From: Plasmopara viticola
Lineage: Eukaryota > Oomycota > Peronosporomycetes > Peronosporales > Peronosporaceae
Reading direction: 5' to 3'
DNA: 64,000 nucleotides
Assembly (NCBI GenBank): GCA_001695595.3
Contig: MBPM02000011.1
Location: 1-64,000, forward strand
Shown here one piece after another: positions 12,701-24,800 of this stretch (position 1 is its first letter; every line of letters begins with the position of its first letter). The notes under the pieces were generated by a model. That model was not told where the DNA came from, did not search any database, and was given only the letters and a program-made list of their open reading frames with translations. The position numbers and the translations under genes were made by a program.

Positions 12701-15700
12701 AAGGCAAATGCCTGCGCAGTATTGCAGCGTCCAGACCCCAAAAAAAATTTCTTGGCCTGAGAGGTGACGGACTTTACGTCTTTGTATATCTCCTTTCTTG
12801 CTTGTTTCCAGACAAAGGTTTACGCTTCCCCATTTGGCGTTCTCGGACCTTCTCGAATGGTTACCCAATAACTTTTTTGCCTTCTATTCCTTATATTACA
12901 ATTCCCATTCGACCACTTGAACTAATCTGTGAGCCTGTCCTTTTCCCAAAAAAAAACTCGTATACTTGCAGCGCCCAATATACACGCCAACATTCACTCA
13001 GTTTCTTTGCACCGTATTTATACTAATACCACGGTTGCTGACTCTTGAACGTGTCGACGCGATAATGCGTTTTGTAAAGCTGTTATAAGTGAATGTACGC
13101 TGTAATTTTTCCGGCAGGAATCGAGTAGGTATCATACGCTGGATCTGTCGGCGGTGACAAAATTTTCTTCAGATACCGGCCGAAAAACACTTCTTGATAA
13201 AATCGTTAAACGCTATCACTGTACCACCACATCAGACCTGACAAAGCTCTTTTCAGCGCACTGATTCTGCTATCTTTGTTGACAAAACCACTCTCGATAC
13301 TCGTTTTTTTCTTGTTTTTACCTTTAAAGCTTCAAATTGCTTCCAATGACTCGTTTCTTTCTTGCTTAACATTACAGGACTTGCATTGAAATTCTGAGTC
13401 AACAAATGATGCAACTACACGTATAACTACTATAAAGTTGCTCCCGCAAAACCTGTAAATCAAGTGCCCCCCCCGCTCCAAATTGTCCGGTAGTTAAGCA
13501 TATTTGTTGAGACTCTCGTGTTTGGTGAAATTGGTTTGGCAATGCCGTTGGGCTGGTTGTATACGACTTTTCGAGATGTTGTGCCGGGTGTTTACGCCGT
13601 ATCAAACTTTTTCGACAATGCGTAAATGGACGATTGGATAGGCTTCTGTGTGTAAATTATACACTTCAGTACAATTCTACGGATAGGCACATGTGGCTTG
13701 GACCTGTTCTTTAGCATGCGCCTAACGGAGAGGTTCAATCCAAATGTATGCTAATCCCTGTTGCCCTCCTTAACTACAACTGCATCCTATATGATGTGTT
13801 AAGACTTTAATGTATAAAACCCTGCTCCCTCAGCCTTGCTAATAAATAAACTGGCATTGCCACTTGATACGTTACTGATTTCGGCGTGGGCATTTTTTTA
13901 GATTTCCTGAAACGTTGCCGCAGAAGCAGATTGTATACCATCGATAAGACTAATTTTCATCTCTAGCTGCGCTAATGTACCACATTACCGGCAAGTGTCG
14001 GTCGCTAAGAACACTCGGCCCAATTTTGTTTGTTTGTATCGGCTACGTACATACTCATACTAATGCCAGTGCTCGCACCATTTGCTGACTGTTCCACATG
14101 GTACAGAGATATTGCATCGTCATTAAGGGATATAGTGTATCACTGCCGGGATGCCAAGTGCTATCTGGGCGCCAATGTGATCTTAACTCGTACTTTGAGG
14201 CTGCTGAGTACTTTGAATCACACACTAGGTGCGGATAATCAGGCAGATGGACCTTATATATGCTTCACGAGTGAGATTTGAGACCAGTTAAGCTTGTGGT
14301 GCGAGCTACTGAGATCATAATCTGCCGGTTTACTGAGTGCGGACGAAGTTTATTTTAATGTCAGCACAGCACGTTACACTAAAGCATTTATCAATGCCAA
14401 CTTTTTCTTTTTTTCGGCCAGAACAATGCAATTCGCTTTCACGCATTTGTCAGGTACGTGTCATAAAGTATTTAGTCTCTGACATGAAGGGTTTTATGCA
14501 TTGAGAGGATCTGACAGCAGGAAACACTTGGCTGGTCCTTCTTCATCAAGCATAAAGCTACAATAGATTGGAGCTGACAGAAAGTGTTGATTAAGTAGTC
14601 TGTTCACGCAAAGCCCTCGTATTATGTTAAAACTTAAACGGCACTGTTGAGTGCAGCCGCAGCCAGTTGGGTGCACTTTGTTTCAGGACAATCATGTATC
14701 CACGTATTACGTCTGTGTTGACGCGATATACCTTCTGTCGTACCATTGTTATAAGGAAAACCTTTTGAAGCCGTGTCAATATGGCGGCAAGCACGTCCGA
14801 ACATTTTAAGAAAGAGGGTGGAAAGTAATTTTCGGTCCAAGACAATTGACACTGGTCAGACATCTTATCCTTCGACACGGTCAAGAAGCAGCGTTATTGC
14901 TTTGACATATCTGGTACAGCCGCAAATCAAGCCGTTTTGCTTATTATGTCGACAATTACGAAAATGTTTGGTCGAGCTTTAAGTCCTTCAGCAGGCCGAG
15001 CTTTAATAACGTACTTACTTATGACTAAGAGCGCAATATCACCAGCAAGTTTTTCAGTATCATCCGTAGACGGTAGATTCATTGTCGTCAGTATCTCTGG
15101 TAGAACTACACTTCTTGTCGCTAGGCTCATAGGGGATAGGGCCCCGAGCATAGCATATGTCAAGGTTGTACAGAAGTAGTGGTCAAGTTCAATATGTTGT
15201 TGATCATAGTTAGTAGAACGACAGTCCATTGATCCTAAATATCGAGTCTTCAAATAAGTTGACTCTTACCGAAGGCACCTCTTTGTTCGCACATTACTAT
15301 TTGATGACCCTATGATTATAGTTCTTTAAGAGGTCGGAAAATAAAATTGTCAGCGGTCAAAATCCCCACTAAACAAAACTGTTGACAAATCAGACCATCA
15401 GAGATTCAATAGTTATTGGAATAAGAATACCCGCTCTGCTTACAAGATACTGAATTGGCTGGCGATGGCGTCACACAAAATCGTCTTTAAATGATAGTGA
15501 TGTTACACACTGTATCGAGGGAAATGAGGGAAGACAATGTCTCACCATCATGAAATTTACGGCAGCCTTTTTGATATGACGTCTATCACGACCCTTGTCG
15601 TGATAACATCTGGTGGGGATAGCCCAGGACTTTTCAAGCAGCAACGACGGCGAGCTCGACCAAATTCATTCGGTTACTTTCAAATTTCCAAGATCATTCC

Positions 15701-17438
15701 TAATCCAGCTTTGAGCCTCAAGCGCATAATCGCGAGTTTTCAAGAGCAGGTCTTTCGACCCGCGCTCCTATAGTGCCTATTTGTACTTAATTTTTAGTCT
15801 GACCATCAGCCTTCCGTGGATATGTTTGCGTAAATTTCAGTGTCAACGCTTTCGCGCTGATCGTGTCCGTGTCATACAATCACCAAAGGAAGTCGACGTA
15901 GAGCACTGAGAGATGTCAACGTATACACAAGCGGTACGAATGCAGACATGTCGAAAATTGTCAAAAGCATTCGGCTATCTCCTTATGTGAAGAGAGACGG
16001 TACAGTAGGAGGCAAGAGAAATTCGCATCAATCTCTTTTGTGAATGCTCCACTTGAGTTGGCCGAGATGACAATGGAAGTGTTTTGAAGGCTTGTTAGAC
16101 CGACGGCTAAGTCGAATTATCGATCATACGACCTGAGAGCGAGATAAACTACATATTACCTAGTGTGAAGATAAGGCGACAATAAGACGGCACTTAGTGC
16201 ACCAAGTAGATGATTCAGCTTAAAGATTAATCACTTTCGGGATTTGGTCCTTAAGCAAAGAAATTGGAGCGTGGGATTACGAGAGCCGCTTTCAGCGTCA
16301 CAACCTTACAGAAGTCATTTTTCTTTGTGAAAGGCAGTGACGTTCATCAAAGGAAGACAGTGACGTAAATGACCGATCCAAAGTGCTTTCGTACAAGCAC
16401 GAGATGAGGATAATGTAGAGAGTAAACCCGCTTTTTTAGCGCCAGCATTATTTGTCACGAAATCCAAATGGCTAGTGGAGCATTGTACAAGGATAACGCG
16501 ACCACCCTATTGGAATAGATGCCCATTTCAAAAAGAATGTAAGTTGGATCTGCGTGGCGAGAAGTGGTGGCAGAAGCGATCCTGTTATTGATCACAATAT
16601 TTTTATTTAGTGAAGAATTGACGAATTGGCCGCACCTTGTATCACGGCAGCTTCGCTCCTCTTGGAAATATAGACATATTTCCTCCATTTAAGACGAAAG
16701 TGCCTTGGGTCTGCCTTTAGGCAGCGCACGAAGCGCCCTGGCTCAGAAGTTTTAATAAACACTTAGAATCCGGTATATCAAGTAGGTAGATCAACAAAAA
16801 CCAACCTTTTGAGTATTTCTATGCATACTTTCTGCGAAGCCTGACCACTTGTGCCAACAATTTTATATTTCTGCAGATGTGTTTAAGAATTCTTGTAATA
16901 TAACTACTATTTTCAGAGCAAACCGCTCCGAGTGCTGACAGCATACTAGTATGTCAATCATTCGCGTAAGGAGTCGCTAATACTCGTCGACTTCGTCGAG
17001 TCCACTGTGTCAGAGATCGATTTGCAATAGCACCCTCAAATTTTTCGAAGAGAGTTATACTACTCACTCTTGTTGAACTTTCATTACCGCTGCAATGGGG
17101 TAAATATAATGTTTGCTTAGAAGGAGCTTAACATTACCATCGTTACATACTCAGAGCCGATACGAGTTGCATATTGCTATCTGTCTAACTTTGAAAGCTA
17201 GAACTAATGATCTCAGTGTATCTTTTACATTTTCAAGCGTTAACTGATATTTCTTTTGGCCCATTGATAAAAGACGCTGGAGTAAATATTTGAAAGTATT
17301 ACCTTGTATAGTAGCTTTACTAATAGGCATAGATCAGAGGTCTGAGTATCAATTTCTATGATTTATTGATTAAAAAATTCTTTTGTTGCTGAAAGATCAG
17401 GTTACCCTTGTCACGCACTATAGTATTCTATCGACTAG

Positions 17439-17580
17439 TGTAACGCTTCGGGATTGTGTAAACCCGTTACACACTCCTTTTTCAACACTTTGTGACTGCC
17501 TGTGACCATATAAGTTGAACAAATTTCACAGAGTTGAATCTCTTCGACTCTTTTTAATCTATTAAACCAACATTGTCCAA
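17439..17580 (+). repeat. Possible solo LTR fragment with terminal hairpin
   Basis: The sequence gtgtaacg at 17439-17446 is repeated inverted as cgttacac at 17465-17472. It is followed by an AT-rich segment with catataag and ends in a run resembling attaaaccaaca. The arrangement resembles the 5' end of some oomycete Ty1/copia LTRs, but no partner LTR or target duplication was found. Confidence 0.25.
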
Positions 17581-19826
17581 TGTTATACGCTCTGCGCTGC
17601 ACATAGAACCCCATGATATGACAACATCGATGCTTTCAATTAATTATTTTAATTTGCATTCATTATCGTGCGATCGTACACCAACGCAACGATCAACTAG
17701 ACAACTAGCGAAGTATTCTGCGCACATCATGACTGATATACAGCATATAATGTTAGCTTTGAGCATTGCTTTGTGGGTAACATGTTCACGATCATCATCG
17801 AGGCTTTGCTCTCAATTTTTAGCTCGACGGCCAATCACACATCGCCTGGTATATTGCACGACGGATGTTGGTTAACAAATAAGTACGTGCAGTCAAGTCA
17901 TGTAAGAGCTGTCTGAGTAATAGTATCTACAAGCGGAAACAAAGTTTCACCTAATAAGATGAGGAGTTGAACGATTAAATGATTTGATCGTATAGTTAAA
18001 TCTGCAGGTTAATAAGTACGAGAATTTTTAGCCTAGAATGCAAAGCAATATTGAGTGCAAAGCTTCTAGGTTACCCTTTAACCTCAACTGAGAGCCTATC
18101 CATAATGGATGTGTTGCATGTCAAAGAGGGGCAAAGGCTTCTTATCTCCTCTGCCTTAGAGATACATTTGTCAACTTTGGTTCCACAATTTCGTTTTGAG
18201 TGGATTGAATAGTACTTCAGTAATGACTGATCTCCTTTAAAGCGGCTATATAAAGCAATTGTCAAATAACGTATGGGCCAGAAATTAAGTAACTAAACGG
18301 TTGAACATTGTTAAAGTGCTTTAGTGGCTGTTCCGTCATCACTAAACGCTTTAGTAGATAAACTTTCTGTTGTGAGGGAATGGCATTCAAACTAGATATT
18401 TTTCGTCTACTTTGCTAAACGTACAAAGAATAACATGATGGAGGTGATAAATGTTTGCACTTGTAAGCAACTTTTTGTTCTCAAAGTTAAATAGAAATTA
18501 ACGAATACTTAAAGCTTATTAGTAACTATTGGCTAGTGCAATGGTATCTGCGCAAACGCATTTATCGAAAGGACGTAGTGCTTAACAACATTTTCAGGTG
18601 TACGTTGTAAAGTTCTCAAGATTCGGTAAGTAGACATCAATGAGCTCACACTGCTCTTAGCACAGTGGTCATTGCCTAGAAGGTACAGTGACACGAAATC
18701 GATCGTGTGCCTCACTCCTAAGATATCATCACATCTTCCTTTAGATGGATCTCAGCAACTCCGATACCTCTCGAATGGAAATAAAGCCTGTACTTGCCTA
18801 CCCTTTCCTTTGACGGGGCTGTACGCACAGAAAGGATAATGTCATGAGCAATGACAACTCGGTTGCGCAAGCTTAGGAACGAAATGAGGTGCCCTACCGA
18901 AAGAAGATCTAGTCCTTATAATAATTATTTGGATGACACGCACCATTACATTGGATGTATTTCAGAGCTTGGAAGTTCTCGACGAAAAAATAAGCAGAGA
19001 TGGTCTACACGCCTGTGTGTGAAGAAAATATTGACTACATCAAGCATCGGTGGACTTTAATGCGTCGTAGTATGAAGGCTAGGCTGGTGATCAAAAAATT
19101 TCAAGAGAACATGATTTGTGCCAAAATTGCTTTGCTCGGCAATGCTTAAGTCGATTGGATTTAGAGTGATGTTGACGGTCTCATGGAAATCATTTATTGG
19201 GTAGCTGCCGGCCGACAGTGTCCACCATATACGTGGCTAAATTTCTTTTAAAGCCTGATTTAATACTCCTCTTTTATCGGAGATGTCTGCAACTAAAGGA
19301 TGTAGCTCAAAAGACCTTAGCATTTGAAAGAGAATTCGTGCATGGCGGACCTCATGAATACAGTCATCTTCGCCAGCTGGAATCCACAGTAGAAACTGCT
19401 GGCAAGGCTATTGAAGCCCAAGCTGTGAGCATAGACTTTGTTAAAAATATCAAGCGCCGTGGCGTGACTAATCACATGTAAAAAAAGAGGGCTGCAAGTG
19501 CAGCGTCTTTATAAGCACATCAAAGCCAGCTAGTCTTCCGAGAAGTCCAAAGTGCGCCCCCGGTCAATCCAGAAAGATTAATTTATACATCCTGATACCT
19601 TCGCTAAAACCGGGGATCTACCCGCGTAGCAAAAGATTGTCTACAAGAAGCTATTCGATAGGGCGGATTCGCACGGAAAGCTTGCCCACAGAAGGCGAGC
19701 GAGAGCATATACGGTCGTTTAATGAATGACCGTCCATTACTCTCGGTCAATCGGATCGGCGTTAGCATAAGAAATTAGAGACAAGTTTATTTGGAAATAT
19801 TAAAACCATTTGTATATACTACATAC

Positions 19827-20151
19827 TTTGGAAAAGGTTGGGGTGACGCCCTCCTTCCAAGCGCAGGGGCTAAATGCTCGCACGCTTCGGGCAGGTGCTC
19901 TCGGGCACCTGCAGGTCTCTAACGAGTCTCACCCTCGACGCGACGGTCTCCAGCACCAGGGCGCCACCTGGGCTCTTACCAAGTCAGAGCTAAACAAAAT
20001 ATTGGAGACCCTCACGACCTCGGTGCTGGCTGCACTGCCCGCCGAACGAGACCCGACATATGCGGACACCACTCTATGCCGTGGACTAGCCAGACTGAGC
20101 CTAGTACGTGCATAACTTGGCAACGCGATAACGTAATACAATGCAATACAA
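19827..20151 (+). mobile_element. Short LINE-derived non-autonomous element, copy A
   Basis: A copy about 325 bp long runs from ggaaaaggttggggtgacgc to a pentanucleotide tail of atacaatgcaatacaatac. It shares both internal junctions with the copies at 39723, 49967 and 50467. The LINE 5' region ends at ctccagcaccag, followed by about 32 bp encoding ATWALTKSEL from the LINE reverse-transcriptase ORF, then the LINE ORF's C-terminal end and 3' tail. A target duplication is weak here (acatac-like on both sides). In this copy the LINE C-terminal frame is continuous with the ATWALTKSEL segment. Confidence 0.85.
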
Positions 20152-20463
20152 TACATACATTTTAGGCAAAAGCTGCTTATAAAAACATTTTTCAAAACTA
20201 TAGGGATGTAAATTTCCAACGGGTGCCTGTCGCCCACAAAAAGCCAATTCCGCGGAACGCTGGCCCATCTTGGGACCAGGTTTCAAAATCACTTCTCAAA
20301 ACACTGGCGCATTCAAAGGTATCATGGGTATCGGTTTGTGATCCTTCAGGTTGTAGAGTATGTAGTACTTAAATTGAGTATCAACACGTTATAGTTTTGG
20401 AGGAAGTGTCCTCCATGCGTCTCATGCATTAAGCAACCTTAAAGCCCTACTGCGCAGAAAGAT
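20152..20463. other. Intergenic, downstream of argininosuccinate synthase
   Basis: No gene is seen. This stretch holds the 3' flank of the argininosuccinate synthase gene on the minus strand and the tail end of the short element. Confidence 0.5.
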
Positions 20464-21805
20464 TTACTTGTTCGTTTGGGAGCGGAACCGCCAAGCTTTG
20501 AGACGGGTAGCATTGATGCGAATGAATCCCTGCGCATCAGCCGGATTGTAGTCAAAGCTGACGCCGCCACCCTCCTGGTCCATTGACGCCAGGTCGGCAC
20601 TGTACAAAGCCTCGTTTGAATAGCGGCCAATCACGGTCACATTGCCTTTGTAAAGCTCCAAGTTGACGAAGCCCGTTACATTTTGCTGTGAAAAGTCTAC
20701 TGCGTGACGCACAAAATCCATCTCGGGGGCAAACCAAAAGCCATTGTAGCAAAACTCGGCAAATTTGGCGGACAGCGAGTCACGCACCTTCATGACCTCA
20801 CGGTCCATGCAAAGGCCCTATAAGAACATAGATCCAGTGGGCATTAAATTATCGACAAAACAAAAGAATGCCAAACAGTAAAATATAAAATACCTCAAGG
20901 TCGAGGTGTGCGTGACGAAGAATAGTGCCGCCTGGAGTTTCGTAGCAACCGCGCGATTTAATGCCGACAAAACGGTTCTCGACAATGTCAATGCGGCCAA
21001 CCCCATGTTTCCCGGCCAGCTTGTTGAGCTCCAGAAATAGGTCCAATGGACTCGTTATCTCGGGGGTCTTGGCCGTGAGGTTAGTCACACCTACAGGCAC
21101 ACCCTTTTCGAAGCGAACCTGAATTTGTTCTGCAGAATTAGGAGCATCCTTGGGGTCCACTGTCATCTTAAACATCTCGACCATAGGAGCAGTCATAGGG
21201 TCTTCGAGCATGCCAGCCTCGTACGACGTATGGTACAGATTTTCGTCGACACTGTAAGGAGCCTTGGGGGTAGCGTCAATAGGAATGTTCTGTTCCTTGG
21301 CATACTGAATCAAGTCGGCACGGCCCTTGAACGTCGCGATAAATTCTGCGTCACGCCATGGAGCGATAGTTTTAAGCTGGGCGTCCAAAGCCTGAGCGCA
21401 CAACTCGAAGCGAACCTGATCGTTACCCTTGCCAGTGGCGCCGTGGGCCACATACTTGGCACCCTCGGCCTGGGCGATCTCTACTTGCTTTTTAGCAATT
21501 ACAGGGCGGGCCAGCGACGTACCAAGCAGGTAGCGGGACTCGTAGATAGCATTCGCCTTGACGGCTTCAAAAATATAGTTTTTGACAAACTCCTCGCGCA
21601 GGTCCTCAATATATACCTTCTTGGCACCAAGGGACATGGCCTTGGCACAAACCTTCTCGTAGTCCTCGCCGTGCTGGCCCACGTTGGCACAGTAGCAAAT
21701 GACTTCAAAACCCTTGTTAGTAAGCCATTTAAGGATAATAGAGGTGTCCAAACCGCCGCTATAGGCGAGTACGACCTTGTCACCGGGCTGGGCCTTGACG
21801 CTCAT
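20464..21805 (-). CDS. Argininosuccinate synthase, two exons
   Basis: This enzyme joins citrulline and aspartate using ATP to make argininosuccinate, the penultimate step of arginine synthesis (EC 6.3.4.5), in the cytosol. Exon 1 is 21805-20894 and exon 2 is 20817-20464. The 76-nt intron has a GTATTT donor and TTATAG acceptor and sits between LDLE and GLCMDREV, phase 0. The spliced product is 421 residues against about 412 in human ASS1. The ATP-binding P-loop-like motif AYSGGLDTS lies at residues 14-22. Other conserved blocks are [35 protein letters not shown] and the C-terminal [18 protein letters not shown]. The start ATG at 21805 fits the family N-terminus. It appears intact. No neighbour is functionally related. 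Confidence 0.96.
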
Positions 21806-21865
21806 GGGTAAATTAAATTGGGTGGAGGTGGATCGATCTTTCGAGTGGATTCCAGAATGGATCTT

Positions 21866-21890
21866 ATACTTATAAATGAAAGTCAGCCTT
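21866..21890 (-). promoter_or_regulatory. Possible oomycete initiator upstream of argininosuccinate synthase
   Basis: About 70 nt upstream of the argininosuccinate synthase start, the minus strand reads gctgactttcatttataag, close to but not exactly the oomycete Inr consensus (YTCANTYY). The assignment rests on position and partial match only. Confidence 0.25.
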
Positions 21891-24800
21891 AAACCCCCAA
21901 AACAGCATATTGACTTGATATTCTAATCACCATGATGATGCATTGGATTATGCGTTAGCTCATTGTAGTACTGATTGTTCTTACCCCATAGAATCCACAC
22001 CGAAATGCGCCAAATAGTGTAATAATGAGTGAAGAACCCGGTAATAGGAATGGATTGGGTAGCTTTCCGCGGAAAACTAGCGTGTGGGTTTCTATTAGCT
22101 TAAATCTCTGAATGTATTAAAAAAGCCGCATCTACAGCCATTTGCTCCGGCAAACAATTGAGTTCGCTAAATTTTACCGTCATCTACTGGTCGACGTAAA
22201 TCGACAGCGCAAGGACGCGAAGCGTCATTAAATGGGATCTGTCTATGGTCATGGCTGTGTACACGTTAGGCACACCTGAGTCGAAGACATCTACGGTAAT
22301 CGCAAGATTTATTCCCACGATTTTTGTTCCGCGGTGTCACCAGCAACCAAGTGTGTGATTTGCACCAAAACAATTCTCTCCACCATGACAACGCCGAGCC
22401 TAGCGCTAATTCCTTTTGCGCTGGTGGTAGTCAGGCTGAATAAGTGGAATGGAAGCATCATTCCTCAGTCGGTGTGATTTTTTGTGGGTTTTGAATGGGC
22501 TCGACTCCGATTTTCTTGGAGCGGAAATAAGCCACCTGCCTGGCCATAGAAATCTCTCATGTTCATATCCGCTGCAGAGTATTCGCATACCGATGATGAG
22601 AACGAGCGAGTAAAACGGGTTGCTGAAGACGTATTACGCAGCGTACTTTATACACCAAAGCGTTAAAGCAGCATGCTCCCACAAACTAATGTTGCATTAA
22701 TAATGCCGCATATGCCTCAACACTCTACACGCCGTTTTATGTTTGAAGATTAACAACCCAATCGTCCACCACATTGTGGATCTAGGATTGGTTAAAGTAA
22801 AAGGCAAGCTATTCACGAAATTCCGCCGTTCCACGTTGTGAAACCAAGTCGAAGACTTCGTGTTTCAAGACGTGTACAAGTCAAAATAGTTATAGGACAA
22901 GATATCTATGAAAATATTTCAAAAAAAACAAATAACAGTCACATCTACTTTGAAGCGGCTCGCTTAAGGGCATAGCCAAAAAAAGGCTGAGCATATACGG
23001 TCAGTTTTCTTAAGAAGATATGAACATACTTAACATGCTTCGTAAGTTACTTAGGCCGTAGTAATCCGGGCCAAGTAGCAAGAAAGCGTTGATGCCGAGT
23101 TGTACGCATGCACAACAGCAAAAAACGGACCAATCAGTTGGGTCAGAGTTTACTTTTGGGTACTAATACCACAGTAATCGAGCGACTTGCTTGCAGAGTG
23201 ATGTGGCTACGCGCTTAAGGCTCGAGAGGTAATGGGCAAAACTAAAAAAATGGAAATTAGTGCACGTCTTGAAAATGACAGTCAAGAACGTTGGGTTTGC
23301 GGCTACACTGAACCGTGCGGCCTGACTCAGAAGGATTGCCCAAACAGCGTAGGGGTAACTATTTATGTTAATTAACATCTCCGACAGGATCACGCTTCCA
23401 CCGTTAGAATTTAAGGCGCTGAGGCAACAAGTATCTATAGGAGCAGAGATCATGAAAGCATGATGCTGTGAGCCATATCTTCCGAAGCGACAGTCCGCTG
23501 GCAATTGATGACAAATCCTTGGCCAACCAAACGCGTACCAGACGTGCTGTTTTACATGCAGATTGTCTTTGCTAAAGCTTTGGCGCAGCACAATCGAAGA
23601 GGGCGACTTATCTTTATGTGTACTAAGCGCTTGAAATTGAATTTGTCGTGCTTAGGCGTAGGATTAGGTTTGAGCACTACCAGTAAGGCTCGAATTTTAA
23701 ACGTCGCTCCTTCCCTAGTTAGAGTCGCCAAACGTGTCCGTCAACATCAAAGAATTATCAAATGCTCTTGAGGTTGGGAAAGATTGTTCGGGCCTCACGC
23801 AAAGTATTGTGGTATCCGAAAGCTCACTGCCCTCGGTACCTATGGTACATAATATAGCCTCATGGGCGACAAAAGCCGATTCCATCGGCTTAAGTTAATG
23901 TTTGACTTATCAAACACATATCCTTGATCGATAAGCGGGAACAAAGTGTATGGGGATGCGTAACGAGTACACAGAGCGCTTACGGGCGAGTAGTAAGCGA
24001 TGCACGAGCTTGCGAGCGTACCCTTCGGATAAGCGCAATACATAATGGGCGGGTTCCTTTCAATGAATCATTATTGGACTACAGCCGCAGACTGACGACT
24101 CGTAGACTGACAAGTAGATCTAAGACTTTGTTGAAATTTTTTTTTCTCTTACCTTCTGAATTCTGGATGTCTAGCTTTTGTTGAAATTGGAGCTTGGGTC
24201 GTACTATGTTTGACGCGTGCGACGACAGTGTTCTCTATGAGCAACTTAGTCCGCGTCCGACGTTGTAGTGTGCTTAAGCTTAAGTGCCACGTAATTTATG
24301 AGGACACTGTGAGCTTTATTGTTGATACGTAATTATTATTTGAGTCAGACAAGGACGACGCAATAGGTGCGGACAGAAAAAATGGCTTGAATGGGCTTTG
24401 TTGTCCCTTTATTCGCCTCACAAACTATGAGAAGCGGCATTAATCACACCGGTATTATTTACATAGTTTTAAGAAAAGTGTAGACCCCGTTCAAATTTGA
24501 GGAGCTAAAAATTGACGGGGAGATCCGTTACGTGGTAGTATTCGCAGCTACGATATCGCGTGACATGGCACTTTTATTATCAATATAAAGCAGTTTTTTT
24601 GATTGAATTCCAGGAGCTATCAGACAAAATTTTACCATTTGCAAGGACGGCTTTTTATAAGTAAAAATTGAGTTGAATTGTTCTACAAGGAGCTTAGCCA
24701 GTAAGCCTGAAACAGAATTAGACCACACATGTACGCATAAGAGTTGTAAAAAGTCCTGGATCAAATTTGAGTAAAGCTCCTGGATGGCGATCTTGAAGTC

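Larger units (their letters stand above)
7204..19826. other. Long gene-poor tract, decayed repeats
   Basis: More than 12 kb without a gene I can support. Open frames are short, mostly lack ATG starts (for example 10463-10807 and 7716-8012, both minus) and match no family I recognise. Local features are a 31-bp direct repeat at 9729-9790, a TATA plus AATAAA-like stretch near 13808-13848, a frame at 14030-14281 with a hydrophobic leader but no ATG at its start, and a possible LTR end near 17439. The texture suggests old, mutated transposon DNA. Confidence 0.5.

Noticed and set aside
19810..20115. 101-residue open frame as a gene
   Set aside because: It lies within short LINE-derived element A; its C-terminal half is the LINE ORF end, so it is element sequence, not a host gene.
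21125..21811. 228-codon plus-strand frame
   Set aside because: It is the antisense shadow of argininosuccinate synthase exon 1.
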